A DNA stretch of 64,000 bases. It comes from Zygnema cylindricum. Taxonomy: Eukaryota; Streptophyta; Zygnematophyceae; Zygnematales; Zygnemataceae. Made by a program: the position numbers and the translations under genes. The stretch spans positions 117,164 through 181,163 of the forward strand of contig JBBHKE010002847.1 of NCBI GenBank assembly GCA_037447655.1, written 5' to 3'. The first letter of the stretch is position 1. The number at the start of each line of letters is the position of its first letter. This document shows, piece after piece, positions 10,320-22,300 of this stretch. Under the pieces are notes generated by a model. The model was given only the letters and a program-made list of their open reading frames with translations. It had not been told where the DNA came from and ran no database searches.

Positions 10320-10595
10320 CATAGTTCAAAAGTAGGCGTTTTTATGGTAGGCCTTTGGTTGGCGCCTTTATCGTAAGTTGTGTTATGGGCTTTACATATG
10401 AACTTCTTAGATCGCAACTTTAATCAGCGACCGTCCAATCGTCTGAATTTGACGGTGTAAATAAATTTTTTTGGTCCGAATGTTTTAATTGGTCTGAAAA
10501 AGTCCGAATACAATATGGGTCTTAAGGTCATATTGTATGTTTTGCATACAATAGCCATATTGTATGGGCCTACTTTCACCTACTTTTGAACTATG
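10320..10595. mobile_element. hAT-like MITE (CATAGTTC family), copy 1
   Basis: 276 bp with inverted ends CATAGTTCAAAAGTAGG and CTACTTTTGAACTATG, flanked by the 8-bp duplication GGTAGATC (10312-10319 and 10596-10603). An 8-bp duplication fits hAT. The interior is conserved among copies: GGCCTTTGGT, TCCGAATGTTTTAATTGG and GTCTTAAGGTCATATTGTAT. There is no coding capacity. Confidence 0.85.
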
Positions 10596-11068
10596 GGTAG
10601 ATCTTTTAACTTTTTAGGGTTTTGTTTGCCCCTAATTTAGGTTTAACTTAGTGCATTCGTACGGACAATGTTTCAAATTTTGAACAGCTTCCCTACTCTT
10701 AATCTTAACCATCGATCCATCGTATGGACGGTTTCGATCGTACATCTAGAGTTTTGCTGATTTTTGATTTACTTTTGGCCCCAGTTTATCGCACTAAGAT
10801 CAGATTTTATTTTATTTCTGGTACGGTAACGCTTCGCGTTCTTGCGACCCGGTGACGGACAGACGCCCGGCGCGAAGTCCGTCGGCCGTCGTCGGGATCT
10901 TGCTAGCTGGCGCCTCAAACGTTATCTCTTCTACGGACAAATTTATGCGACGTCATCCTATCTTAAAAGGAGTAAAGATGCCATCCAGACACTACGGTAC
11001 CATGCACTGTTCAGACTAGGTTTCGTACAGTACCATGCATTGTTTTCACTGAATCATGCTATTTACTA

Positions 11069-11265
11069 CACCGTGAATCGTGATTATACTAAAGAAATTA
11101 TTAGTGTCAAAAAATAATTAGTGTCATTGATGCTAATTTAGTGCTAGAGACGTGGCAGATTATGGTTCACGTCCTTAAATAGTATAATTTATTCTATTTA
11201 AGGTATCAATGTCAAAATTTTGGGGCGCCGATATGGATTACATTAGTCTAATAACGATCAAGGTG
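11069..11265. mobile_element. CACCGTG-family MITE flanked by TA
   Basis: 197 bp starting CACCGTGAATCGTGATTA and ending TAATAACGATCAAGGTG, with TA on both sides. The interior words AGACGTGGCAGATTATGG and AATGTCAAAATTTTGGGG recur at 26670-26868 and 30973-31169. The TA target suggests a Tc1/mariner-like mobiliser. Confidence 0.75.
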
Positions 11266-11424
11266 TAGTGTTGGGTATCGAGGACCTTTTGCCGATATTC
11301 GATATATATTGAATTTCGGGTACCCGATAATTGATATATCGCCTCGATATATCGAAAACCAAAATATCGCGATATATTGGCGATATATCGCCAATATATC
11401 GTATCGGCGATATATCGAGGCATT
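11266..11424. mobile_element. Truncated TAGTGTTG/TATCG-rich hAT-like element
   Basis: Starts TAGTGTTGGGTATCGAGGACC directly at the MITE boundary and continues as TATCG/CGATA repeats, like the element starting at 60097. No matching right end is visible before Harbinger-like sequence begins near 11428. Confidence 0.55.
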
Positions 11425-11427
11425 TAG

Positions 11428-11788
11428 AAAATGAAAATTTTCGCATGTCTCTAAAGTCACGTGCGACCGTAAATTTTTTGCCGAAAATAAATACGGTTTT
11501 TTCCTGAAAGTCAGCAGAGTGAAGGAGATTTTTGAGGTACATTGACGTGGTACACTTGCAAATTACACATACGTAATACGCAAGTACGAATTCCCATAGG
11601 AAAATGGTATGTTTCCAAATCTTTGACGATTTTAGAGATTTGATCGTCAACTTACAACGAACCACTCAAATCAAGACGCGTATGTAAAAACTTGTTTACA
11701 GAAGATACACGGTGTTAGCCGAGGCCTCTGTAATACATAAATTTTGTTGTCCGTACTATTACAAGGACCTCCTCGCGTAACCATACCC
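11428..11788. mobile_element. Partial Harbinger-like element, second copy
   Basis: Tracks 9135-9509 closely: GAAAATTTTC, TGCCGAAAA, ACGGTTTTTTCCTGAAAGTC, TCTTTGACGATTTTA and CCGAGGCCTCTGTAATAC, ending CGTAACCATACCC. Its 5' half is missing. Confidence 0.65.
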
Positions 11789-11796
11789 CAAATAAC

Positions 11797-12110
11797 TGAA
11801 TATCTTTTTATCGTCAACGCTTATCAGTGGCTTTACAACGAGTGCAGACTTTTATTATTCGCCGATCGGCTGTTGGGGTTATGGATCGTCGCCGTGTTTC
11901 GGAACTCCCTCAACGTGCTCCCCCAGGCTGGGGGAACTTACGGGGTTGCTTTTCGTAGATATTTAATTGATTTGGGGTTAGGGTTGTAGCTTTGGTTTTT
12001 TGAGTTGTCGTGCTTTTCATCTTGAGTTTGGGTGTTTTTATTTTCCTTGTTGATCGTTTCTTGTCGTTTCTTTATGTTCCCATCGCTCTATTTATTTTTT
12101 ATTGTAGTTT
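11797..12110 (+). pseudogene. LINE 3'-end fragment
   Basis: Translates to NAYQWLYNECRLLLFADRLL, then LWIVAVFRNSLNVLP, then AGGTYGVAFRRYLIDLGLGL. The same C-terminal peptide is found in the - strand LINE near 31490-31640. The sequence after the stop resembles that LINE's 3' UTR, so this is a 5'-truncated insertion. Confidence 0.65.
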
Positions 12111-12114
12111 TTTG

Positions 12115-12452
12115 TAGTGTTGTGTATCGGTAAAAAACTTATCGCGATAACACCGATACCGATAGTTATCGGTTATCGAACGGTCAGAGATTCTGATATA
12201 TCGGTTTGGGACCAACAAATTCCATATCGGCGATAACTTAAAAAATATATAGTATGTATACAATAGTACTTTATAACATACTGTATTTTTTTTTTTTTTT
12301 TTTTTTTATCTTCGATATATGGCAACTTGACTGTACGGCAATATATCGCGATATTTTTAAATTCGATATATCGAAGCGATATATCGATTATCGGGTAACT
12401 GAAATTTGATATATATTGAATATCGGCAAACGGTACTCGATACCCAACACTA
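12115..12452. mobile_element. TAGTGTTG-family hAT-like element, short copy
   Basis: Starts TAGTGTTGTGTATCGGTAA like 22299 and ends GATACCCAACACTA like 61160. The two ends therefore belong to different subfamilies, and no 8-bp duplication is visible. It is probably a recombinant or internally deleted copy. The interior is TATCG/CGATA-rich with a T20-plus tract. Confidence 0.6.
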
Positions 12453-12749
12453 CAAAAGTAGGCGTTTTTATGGTAGGCCTTTGGTCGGCGCCTTTATCGT
12501 AAGATGTGTTATGGGCTTTTCATGTGATCTTCTTAGATTACTACTTTGATCGGAGACCGTCCGATCGTCCGAATCTGACGGTGTAAATTTTTTTTTTCGT
12601 CCGAATGTTTTAATTGGTTTAATTTTTGGCTCGAATGTTTTAATTGGTTCGAATAGGTCCGATACAATATGGGTCTTAAGGTCATATTGTATTTTTTGCA
12701 TAAAATAGGCATATTGTATGGGCCTACTTTCACCTACTTTTGAACTATG
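12453..12749. mobile_element. hAT-like MITE (CATAGTTC family), copy 2, 5' truncated
   Basis: Begins CAAAAGTAGGCG (the first bases of the family are missing) next to the previous element and ends CCTACTTTTGAACTATG. The interior follows 10320-10595. Confidence 0.7.
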
Positions 12750-13332
12750 CTATTTACCATAGCTAATGTTGGTGAGAATCACCGCAGATATAATGAAAAT
12801 ACTATATTTTGTTTACAACGATATATAATACGCGTACAGTACGAGAATATCAGATATAGCATTTACGTGAGTTGTTGCACTTTTAAACTATGCTACGATT
12901 ATACTTTTGACAAATACGATTACGTAGGTTCATAGCTTAAATAATAAATACCGTAGGTTTAACTATCATGTCAATTCTCGTAGTCGTAGGAGATAGAACT
13001 CTTTGTATAAACGCTGCAGCGACCGCTTGAACGGTTTATAGTTTGTGTGGGATCCGTTTAAACAATGGGCTCGTCAGTTATCCTCATTGTTCAAACGCTA
13101 CCATCTTTTCGGAAAGATTTTCTCTGTTTTTTCTCTCTTTTCCCTTTCCTTACTGGTCCTTACTTATAGCTTGTGACAGATAGCTTCGTCCCGATCTTTG
13201 TCACACTTTTTTTCTGCATTGGTAAATTCTCTTAGTAAATTGACGTCTCATTTTCTCTCATTTTCCTCGTTTAGGGTTTGTTTTTAATCCATTTAATCGT
13301 GATCTGCCACGTGTCAGTAAGATCTGCCAGCC
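12750..13332. other. Upstream region of the PDI gene
   Basis: No coding sequence seen. It holds pyrimidine-rich stretches and the presumed promoter and 5' leader of the gene starting at 13333. I could not place a convincing TATA box. Confidence 0.4.
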
Positions 13333-16300
13333 ATGTCGGCCACATCAAGGTTAAAAGCGATAGATTTCTACAGGTATGGATTAAAATATGCTTCAAATTT
13401 CTTTAATATCATCGTTTTTAAACCTTTTTTTTTTTAGGTATTATTATTTCTGTTTTCAGCAGTTCTTTTCTTTGGGTTTCGTGCTTCCTAGGGTTCGAAT
13501 ATTTCAAGCTTTTTTCATATCTTGCTTTCTAGGCTTTGAAAAAAAAACAAAAGATGAAGATGTTTCTTAAGTACTATATTGTTTGGTCCAGACCTGCTAT
13601 CGTCCATCATCATAAGTGTGTTTCAAAAGTTAAACTTTTTTTTTAATATGGATTTCTATGTGTTTTTACTATCATTTTTTTCATTCCTGATGAATAAATG
13701 AACATGTATGATGGTCTGGTAAACATTACATCTAGCTCTCTCCCTCTCTCCGCCTCTTGAACCTTATTTAGTGTAGATCAATATTAGTTCTGGATATTAT
13801 AAGCTATTTTGTACTCGTTTTTTTCAATTATTTTTTTAGTTTTGTTCATCAGAAAATGCATGGGCTTGTGATTTTCAGTTTTCATTTTTTTGACTCTCTC
13901 TCTTCCTACTTTTATTCACTAGTGAGCAAGTGACTTGTACATTCTCTCTCCCCCCTCTCTCCTCTCTCTCTCCCCTCCCTCCCCCCTCCCTCCCCCCTCC
14001 CTCTCACCCTCTTTCTCCTCTTAGTCTATCTTTTTTTTGTCTTATCCCTTTGTCCTTTTGTTTGTATCTTCTCGTCTCACCTTCTTGGTGATGAACAAAC
14101 TTTTTTTTTCCTTTGTTTTCGTTATAGATAGCAGCAATGCCAATGTTCTGGTTAAGGATACAAGAAAAAGGAGTTTAGTTTGACATCATTTGTCATTTAG
14201 GTCCTCATGAGTTCCTTTCTTATCTGTCCTTTTTTTTCTTTTTGCAACAATTTTCAGGAAAATACCAAGAGATTTGACAGAAGCTTCTTTGTCGGGAGCT
14301 GGACTGTCAATTATTGCGGCTGTCACAATGACTCTCCTTTTTGGGATGGTATGCTGAAAAATGCTTAACTATTAACAAAAAATTGTGTTGGAATCACCTC
14401 TATTATTAACTTCTCATGTTTTTTTATATTTTGGTTGAACTAAGAAACCTGTCAGAATCCTGGACTATCAACAAATAACTATGTTCACATTCACCTGTAT
14501 TGGCAAATTCTCATGTACTTTTACACTTTAGGACGGTGTGTTGAAAAAACTTTAGAAATCTGTCAAAATGCGTATGAATCAACAAAAAAATGTGTTTAAA
14601 TTTGCCTGCATCTTTTAAATTTTGATTTATTTTAATAGCCTCTCGTATTTTTAGGTTCTTATGTATGATGTTCAATTTTTTTTGTATGTATAGCAAAATA
14701 GATAACTGAATGTTCATTTTTTTCTCGTATGTATCTCACAACCGGTAATTTCTATGTATATATGTAGAATTTATATATATATACACATGTATGAGTATAT
14801 TTATGCATATATTTCTGTACATATATGAATATGTACGTATGCATATATTGAAAGTGCTGCGTGTTACTGTTTTTAAAAGACCACAAATATTTAAAGAGAG
14901 TCTGGGAAAAAACCTCTTTTGATGGACAGAGTTTAGTTTGTATAGACAACCGTTTCAATGATTTCCAGTTTTTTTTATAATTGTTATTTTTTTGGGCAGG
15001 AACTGAGATCTTATTTGACTATGTCGACAACAACTTCTGTTATTGTAGATCAGAGTCCAGATGGGGATTTGCTTCGTATTAATTTCAATTTCAGGTTCGT
15101 GGTATTTTTTTCCTTTTCTTTTTAGTTTGAGGAAAATAAAGACTTCTTTCCTGTTCTTGTTGACAGGAATCAGATTTTCCCGCTTTATCAATTATTTCCC
15201 TATCTCTTTTTGAAGGTTTTTTTAGGGTTTTTTAGTGTTTTTTCCTTGCAACCCTAAAATACCCCTGGAAAACCAATATAAGTTTTGTCAGACAGGTGAA
15301 CAAAGTTAAATGAGGGATTTTGCAGAGGAAAAATAAAGTTTAACATGTTAAGTCAAAAATCAAAGCTGTGGTAAATATGTGCTTAAACCAAAAAATCGTT
15401 CTCATTCATCCTATTCTTTACTGAAAGCCATGCACTCCTTTTCTCCCTCCTCCCTCTCCCTCTCCCTCTCCTTCTCTTGCTGCCTCTCCCCCTCCCTCTT
15501 CCTCTGCCTCTCCCTCTCCCTTCTCTCCCTCTCTCTCTCTTCCTCTCCCCCTCCACTTCAAGAGCCAACCCTCCCTCCCTCGTCCTCCTAACCCTTCCCC
15601 CATTCGCCCTCCCCCTCCCTCCATGCTGTTCCTTTTTGTCCTTTTGCAGTTTTCCCTCTCTCTCCTGTGAATTCGCATCTGTGGATGTGAGCGACGTTTT
15701 AGGAACAGTAAGTTTTTTACCATGACTACATTAATAACAAAAAGAATAAATATAATTGTTAACCGTAGTTACATGAATTAGGTTAAAAATAATAAAATGA
15801 ACTTTCCCACCATGGTTATATTGATCAAAGTTTAAAATTATAATAATAACTGGCAGGTTAATTGAGTAGGTTAAACAAAGAAGAAATAATACCGATAATA
15901 TTAAATATATAAAAAAGAAAGTAGTTCGAAAAACCTTAACTGAGGCTTACATTTTCTCGACATTCGTAATGGTAAAACCTTTTCAATAAAAAATAAGAGG
16001 TATAAAAAACGTGAAAGTGAAAAATAGAACACTTTCGGATTGTTACTTAGATACACCGTCTATGGCTCTTAGTGTCTATGTTTTTTTTGGCCTTCAAACT
16101 CAATCTTCTCCGTGCACACTTGTCAGATTGTTAATCTGACGGCTCTGATGGACATGTAAGGTTCTTACCTTTTGATTAGCTATCTCTTAATGAAGATGTG
16201 CACAGAGAAAAGTTGATTTAACTGCCGAAATTAATTTTAAGAGCGATATACGTAGTACGTTATTCACCACAATTAGAAATTGGTGAAACTGGGGATATAT

Positions 16301-19300
16301 CTTCAAATTCCACAACTCAACACAAGTGAATCTGATGGAAATTTGAGACATCAATCCCATAAATGTCTTGTATACCTTACTAAATTGATAACTGATATCA
16401 TTGCTCAAATACTTTTCAAATTCCAATGTTGGAAAATTGGTAAAATTTCACCCGATATTTGGAGTACTTTACTTCAAAAACACACTAATATACTAAAATA
16501 AAACACACTTAACTACACTAAGGTACGCTAAAGTACACTTTTGAATGCACTAAAAATGTACTAAGGTGCTCTGAAATACACTATTATATGCATGAAAATG
16601 CTCTGTAAATACTGAAACACACTTTTAAAACACTAATAACACACTGAAACACATGAAAATGCTAATAATCCAGTAAGATACAGAAAATTATACGAACCAC
16701 ATCAGCATGCTAATTAAATTTTCCGACTGTTCTTGCAGGCAAGGTTTAATCTTAGCAAAACTGTTCGAAAATTTCCGATAGATCATAATTTTCAGGTGGT
16801 AGGACCTCAGCATCATCCTGGTCCAGTTCCTACCCCTAGTAAACATGGAGATGATCCTCATGACACCAGATTGTTGATGGGACAACCTGAAGATGGTGGA
16901 GCTCTGGTCCTTACGGATGAAAATTGGGACGCAATGAGTCACGAGTGAGTTTTTCTTAAGTTCTCTCGCATTTTCTTTTGAGTGGATTTTTTTCTTGAGT
17001 TCTTGCCTCTCTTTTTTTAGTTCTTGCCTTTTTTTTAATTGAGATTTGTTTTGAAATTAAGTTTTTATTTTGGGGGGGCCTCTCGCCTTTTCGGTGTTTT
17101 TAGGGCTGGTTTGAGGGCTGTTTTCAGTTTTCAATCTCGAGTTCTCATTTTTTCTTTTATGACTTTTGAGCTCCTTCTGGTTTTTGGTCCCTTTTTTTTT
17201 AGGTTTTTTGATTTTGTTTTTGCTTTTTTGTGTTCGGTTTTTCTGTTCAGTTTTTTAGTTTGGCTTTTTCTTTTGGTTCTTATTTTTGTGGTTTTTGTGT
17301 TTGATTTTGGTGTTCGGTTTTTTTTTTTTTGTTTGTGGATTTTTTTTTCGTGATTCTTTCTTTGGAGGGGAGAAAGATGGATAGGAAAGAGTTTTTCCAA
17401 GAACTTTTGGTGGTTTTTATGTGTGTGCTTTTCGGTGAATTGTTTTGAATTTTGAACATTTTTCTGTGACCTTTTTTGATTTTGAATAATTTTCTAGTTT
17501 TGGTTTTTTTTTTCTTTTTTCTTTTTTATCTTTCATTTCTTGAACTTGGAAACAGAGTAAAAGTTTTTAATCTCGTTTCATCATTTTATTCCTTGTTTCC
17601 AATCCTTGTTTTTGCTTTTATTTTCGTGTCTTCTTATCTTCCTTTTCCTATTTTTTGGTTTCTATAGTTTTTTCCATTTTCCTATTTCTCGAGTATAAAT
17701 TTCAAGATTATTTACATTTCTATTCTTTGGTGCTGGTGTTTATTTCCTATGTTTTGTTTTTTTAATAGCTGGTTTATTTTTCCGTATGGTTTTCTTACAG
17801 GTATCCTATTTTACTCGTGAACTTTTATGCTCCTTGGTGTCCGTTCAGCAGAAAAATGGTTAGTTTTTTTTTACAAATCCAGCCACTATAATCTTTGTGG
17901 AAAAACTAATAATTCAAGGGACACTAATAGTATCGATCAGTAATAACCGATAATAATTTGATAGCTTCAGAAGTTATTTTTGTAATTGGGGTAATAAGCA
18001 GTAGTAATGGTAATATGAAAACCTGTATAAGTAATAATTGATATAATGATAATAATGTCAATACGAGAAGCTTTTAAGTAGTATCTTTAGCAATGAATAT
18101 AATGTATCAGTAAGGATAACAGTGATAATAGAAAGAGTTATTTAAGTAGTAACGGTAATAAATCAATAATTAGTAATAGTTATTTGAGAAGCTATTTTAA
18201 TATTAATGATAGTAATGAAAATAAACATAACGCGAATTTAATAGTGTAATCACTCTAAATTATGTTAGGGAGTAGATTAAAGCTTTTATATGCTCTGTGA
18301 AGCTGTCTATTATTAATCTGTTTTATCCTACTTATTTGTGTGTTTACCTCTTTCCCCTTTTTGCAACCCCTTATGATTTGTTTACCTCTTTTAATCATTT
18401 AATTATTTTTTTATTTCCCTCTTAATTTAATCAATGTTTTTTTGTGAATGTCTCAAAAAACTGAATTTTCAAAAAGTAATGTGATTCACAGGCATTGTAC
18501 AAGAATTTACTTTTTTTTTCTCCCTTATTATATCAATACTATTTGTTTGGTTTTATTACTAGTATTTGTTTTATTTTCCGGAGAAGGCTGTGTGGGTTGG
18601 AGCAGAAAACTGAGAGTTTTTTTTTTTTTTCTCTTTTTCAGGAGCCTGCGTGGGAGAAAGCTGCAACTATTATGATGAACAAGTAACCTCAATTTTTATA
18701 ATACTTTTTAGCATAAAATACAAATGAAAAAACAAAAATGGCAAAAAAAAAATGTACTTCTATCATGTACTTTTGGTTTTTTTGTCTCTATTCGATTGGA
18801 TAATTAACCTCCTTTTTCTACAGAAAAATTTCATTAGCTTTTTTTCAGTCATTTTTTTATTTGGAGAAAAATTAGAAGTAAACTAACAAAAACATTATTT
18901 TTTTCTAGTGTTTTAGTCTTTTTTCTTTCAATACTTTCTCAGTTTTCTCTTTCTATTTAACTTATTAAATTATTCCCATCTCTTTTGGAAAAACACAAAT
19001 ATAATTATTTTGAGTTTTCAGATAGTTTTTTTTGGCAATGAATGTGTTTTGAGAATTTAAGGTAATTCTTCTAAAATAGGTCTTGGGATAAGTATTATTT
19101 TTGTTTTTGAAGTGATTCTCGTTTAAAAAAAAAGAGAAAAAACAATGGTTTTTAGTTTTTTAGGTGATACTTACAAAAAAAAATGCTGAGATGATTCGTA
19201 TTAATATTTTTGTTTTTGAGGTTGATACTTTATCGAGATTTTAAGTTTTTGAGATGAGTTCTATCAACAATGCAACTCTTTTGGTTTTGAAGTTATTTGA

Positions 19301-22300
19301 GGTGTTTCTTAATCATAATAATAAAAATCACAGGTATCATCCGGATGATGATGGGAGGATTCGATTGGGGAAAGTGGATTGTACTATTTACCAACAACTT
19401 TGCCGAAAGTGAGTCCAAAATGCTCATTTTTATGTTTTTGCATATAATTTTAAATGTGTATGATTCTTTCTCTTGCTTCCTATTAGTATTCTTGATTCTT
19501 AGTTTTTTTTGTGAGGTTCTTTTTTCATTGTTATCATTTTTCTTCATTTAGGAAAAAAGGGTTTCTGAAAGACGAAAAAAAAAGAGGATTCCACAGAGAA
19601 AAAAAAAAGCAATTTTGTTAATTCTTTTTTTTTTGGTATTGCAGAAATCACATTCAGGGATTCCCGTCGGTTCGAATTTTCCGAAAGGGAAATGATATTC
19701 GGTAAGCTTTTTATGTGAAGTGGCTCCTTTTACACCCCTTTTTTATTTGTTTCAAGGCATTTATGCTTTGAATAACTACAGAAAATAGTATTTTTTTCAG
19801 TTTTTCATTTTCCTCGCAAGAGAATTTTTCCTTGGAAGGACATGAACCAGAAACTCTTTTTTTTCCCTTTTTTTCTCTTCAGGGGAATGTCTAAACTTAC
19901 GCCGTGTACTAGTTGTACATTTTCATAACGATTTACTAATTTGATTATATTTTTTAACAGTTTTTTTCTTCTGGTTTTATCATATGAGAAGCTGTAAAGT
20001 TACATCCCTTCCTAACTAAACCTACGCTCTCCCATTTAAAAACCTCTTGTAAGTTTATTAGTTAATTTGCAAGTTAATAATTGTATAAGTTTTATAAGTT
20101 AATGTATGTTTTCCCATATGGAAAGCAGTTTACATTTTCCCATATGGAGAGGAACGTATGTTTTTGTATATGAAATGCTGTTTACATTTTCCTGTTTGGA
20201 AAGCTGTAATAAGTGTACTCGAAAGCATCTCGCAAACAATACCATGAAATTATTATATTTTTGTGCATAAATGTGAGATTAACTCACCTTCTCAAAATAT
20301 GTTTATAATCCTCGCTCTTTTTTCAAGTTGTTTTTTAGCGTATTTTTTTGTTCTTTAGTGCTGTTTTTGTTTTTTTATTTTTGCTTTTTGTTAATTTGCC
20401 TTTTTTTTTTGTTATTTGTTGCCATTTTTTGTTGTTTATATTTTTTGATTTTTATTTATAGGTTTCGCTGTTATTGTTGTTATTGTTGTCATTATTGTTA
20501 TCGCTGTTATTATTGTTATCATTTCTAATACTGTTGTTATTGCTGGTTTTTGTTGTATATTGTTATAATTGCCATTATCGCATTGCTATTTGTTGTTGGT
20601 CGTTGTGGTGAAGTGTTCTGTTAATCATCATTTGTTATTATTTCTTGCTTTTTGTTTATTTATTCTCATTTTTTGTTATTTGTTAATCATGCATTGTTAC
20701 TGCACAATGGTTAACATTCTTGTTATGTTTTCTTGTTTCTTGATAACTTATTCTCATTTGTTGTTATTTGTTGATTACTGACGTGTATTGTTATCTTTAA
20801 AATAATATAAATATAAATATATTTTGGGGCGCATCAGAGAGTCCCATGGGCATCATGATCACGAGTCTTATTATGGAGAACGGGACACAGAATCACTTGT
20901 GGCGGTGAGTTTTTTGAATTCAATGTATTTGGGTAAACATTTGGATAACTTTTGGTCGAATTCCGGATAAATTTTTGGGGAAATTATGGGTAGGCTTCAA
21001 ATTTAGTCTTGGATAGGTTTAAAGTTAAGGATTGGTAGAGATTGTTTTTTTCTGCAGCAAAATCTTCTGAAATGCGAATAACTGGATTAAATTAACTGAA
21101 ACTCAAATATTTAAAAATTGAACAAAAATCCCGTGTCAATGAACTTTAGAAGCTAAAACCCAAAAAATCTGAACCCGAATAAGGCGAAATTAAATACTGA
21201 AACCTAAATAACTGAAACTTAAACAATTAAATTGTAACTGAACGTTAAAATGGTTAAACCCAACATGCGGAGAAACCGAAATCCAAAAAACGGAACCTCA
21301 AAAAAGAACCTCAAACAATACACAAATAACTGGAAATTGCCTTCTATGTCCAGTTTGCCGAAAGTTTAGTCCCTGCCGCTTTAATTGAGGGACGAACTTT
21401 GGACGAAAAACCGGAACCACATGCAAATGTTAGGCGGGCTCCCCAATCGAGTGGTTGCAATATCGAGGGTTTCGTTCTCGTCAAAAAGGTCTGTTTTTTT
21501 TCAGGGCTTTAAATTGTTTTATTGATTCACATTTTTTATCGTTTTATCGTGGGTTCCATTCTCGACAAATAGGTCACCGCTTTTTTTCCTGGGATTTTTA
21601 TCAATTCAAATTTTTCATTTTCAAATTTTTTCTCTGCAAATTTTTGTCGCACATTATCGACCTCAGTTTTTGTTGTTTTGTTTTGATGCTGAAAGTTTCT
21701 TTCCCTCTCCCCTGCCGTCTCTTCTCTCCTTTCCCTCTCCCCTGCCGTCTCTTCTCTCCTTTCCCTCTCCCTCTCCCCCTCTCCTCCCTCTCTTTCCCTC
21801 TCCTTTTCCCTTTTCTTGCCTTTCTTTCTTTTCTTCCCTTCTTTTCCTTTGCTTTTCCTATATTTTTTTAGGTTCCTGGAAACCTAATGGTTTCGGCACA
21901 TTCCGGAGCTCATTCTTTTGATGCTTCCACAATGAATATGACTCACTGGGTTTATCATTTTTCATTCGGTCGTCCTCTTACAAGAAAAAAACAACATCAA
22001 GTCGATCGTCTTTTACCGTATTTACCCGATAATCAGGCCCGAATTTCCAATCATTTCTTTAAATCTGGCCACGACAACGTTACGGTGAGCTGTTTTGAAG
22101 TATAAATGAAGATGAAAGTCATCTCTAAACAGGTTTTATGGTATTTTTTAAGGGTCTTCAATGTTGGCTTGTTAACCGTGTTGTCTTAGCTTACCTTGTG
22201 GGTTTAGTTGGATTTTTGAATGAAGTTTTTAGCTGGATTTTTTATTGTGTTTTTCCGTTAAAATTGACGTTGAGACGGTAAAAGTACAGTGTATTTATTA

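Noticed and set aside
10842..11117. 91-residue + strand frame (MRPGDGQTPG)
   Set aside because: Runs into a MITE end and has no recognisable domain.
17039..17400. Phe/Lys-rich frames in PDI intron 5
   Set aside because: T-rich intron sequence; no conservation with the family and the splice model is complete without it.
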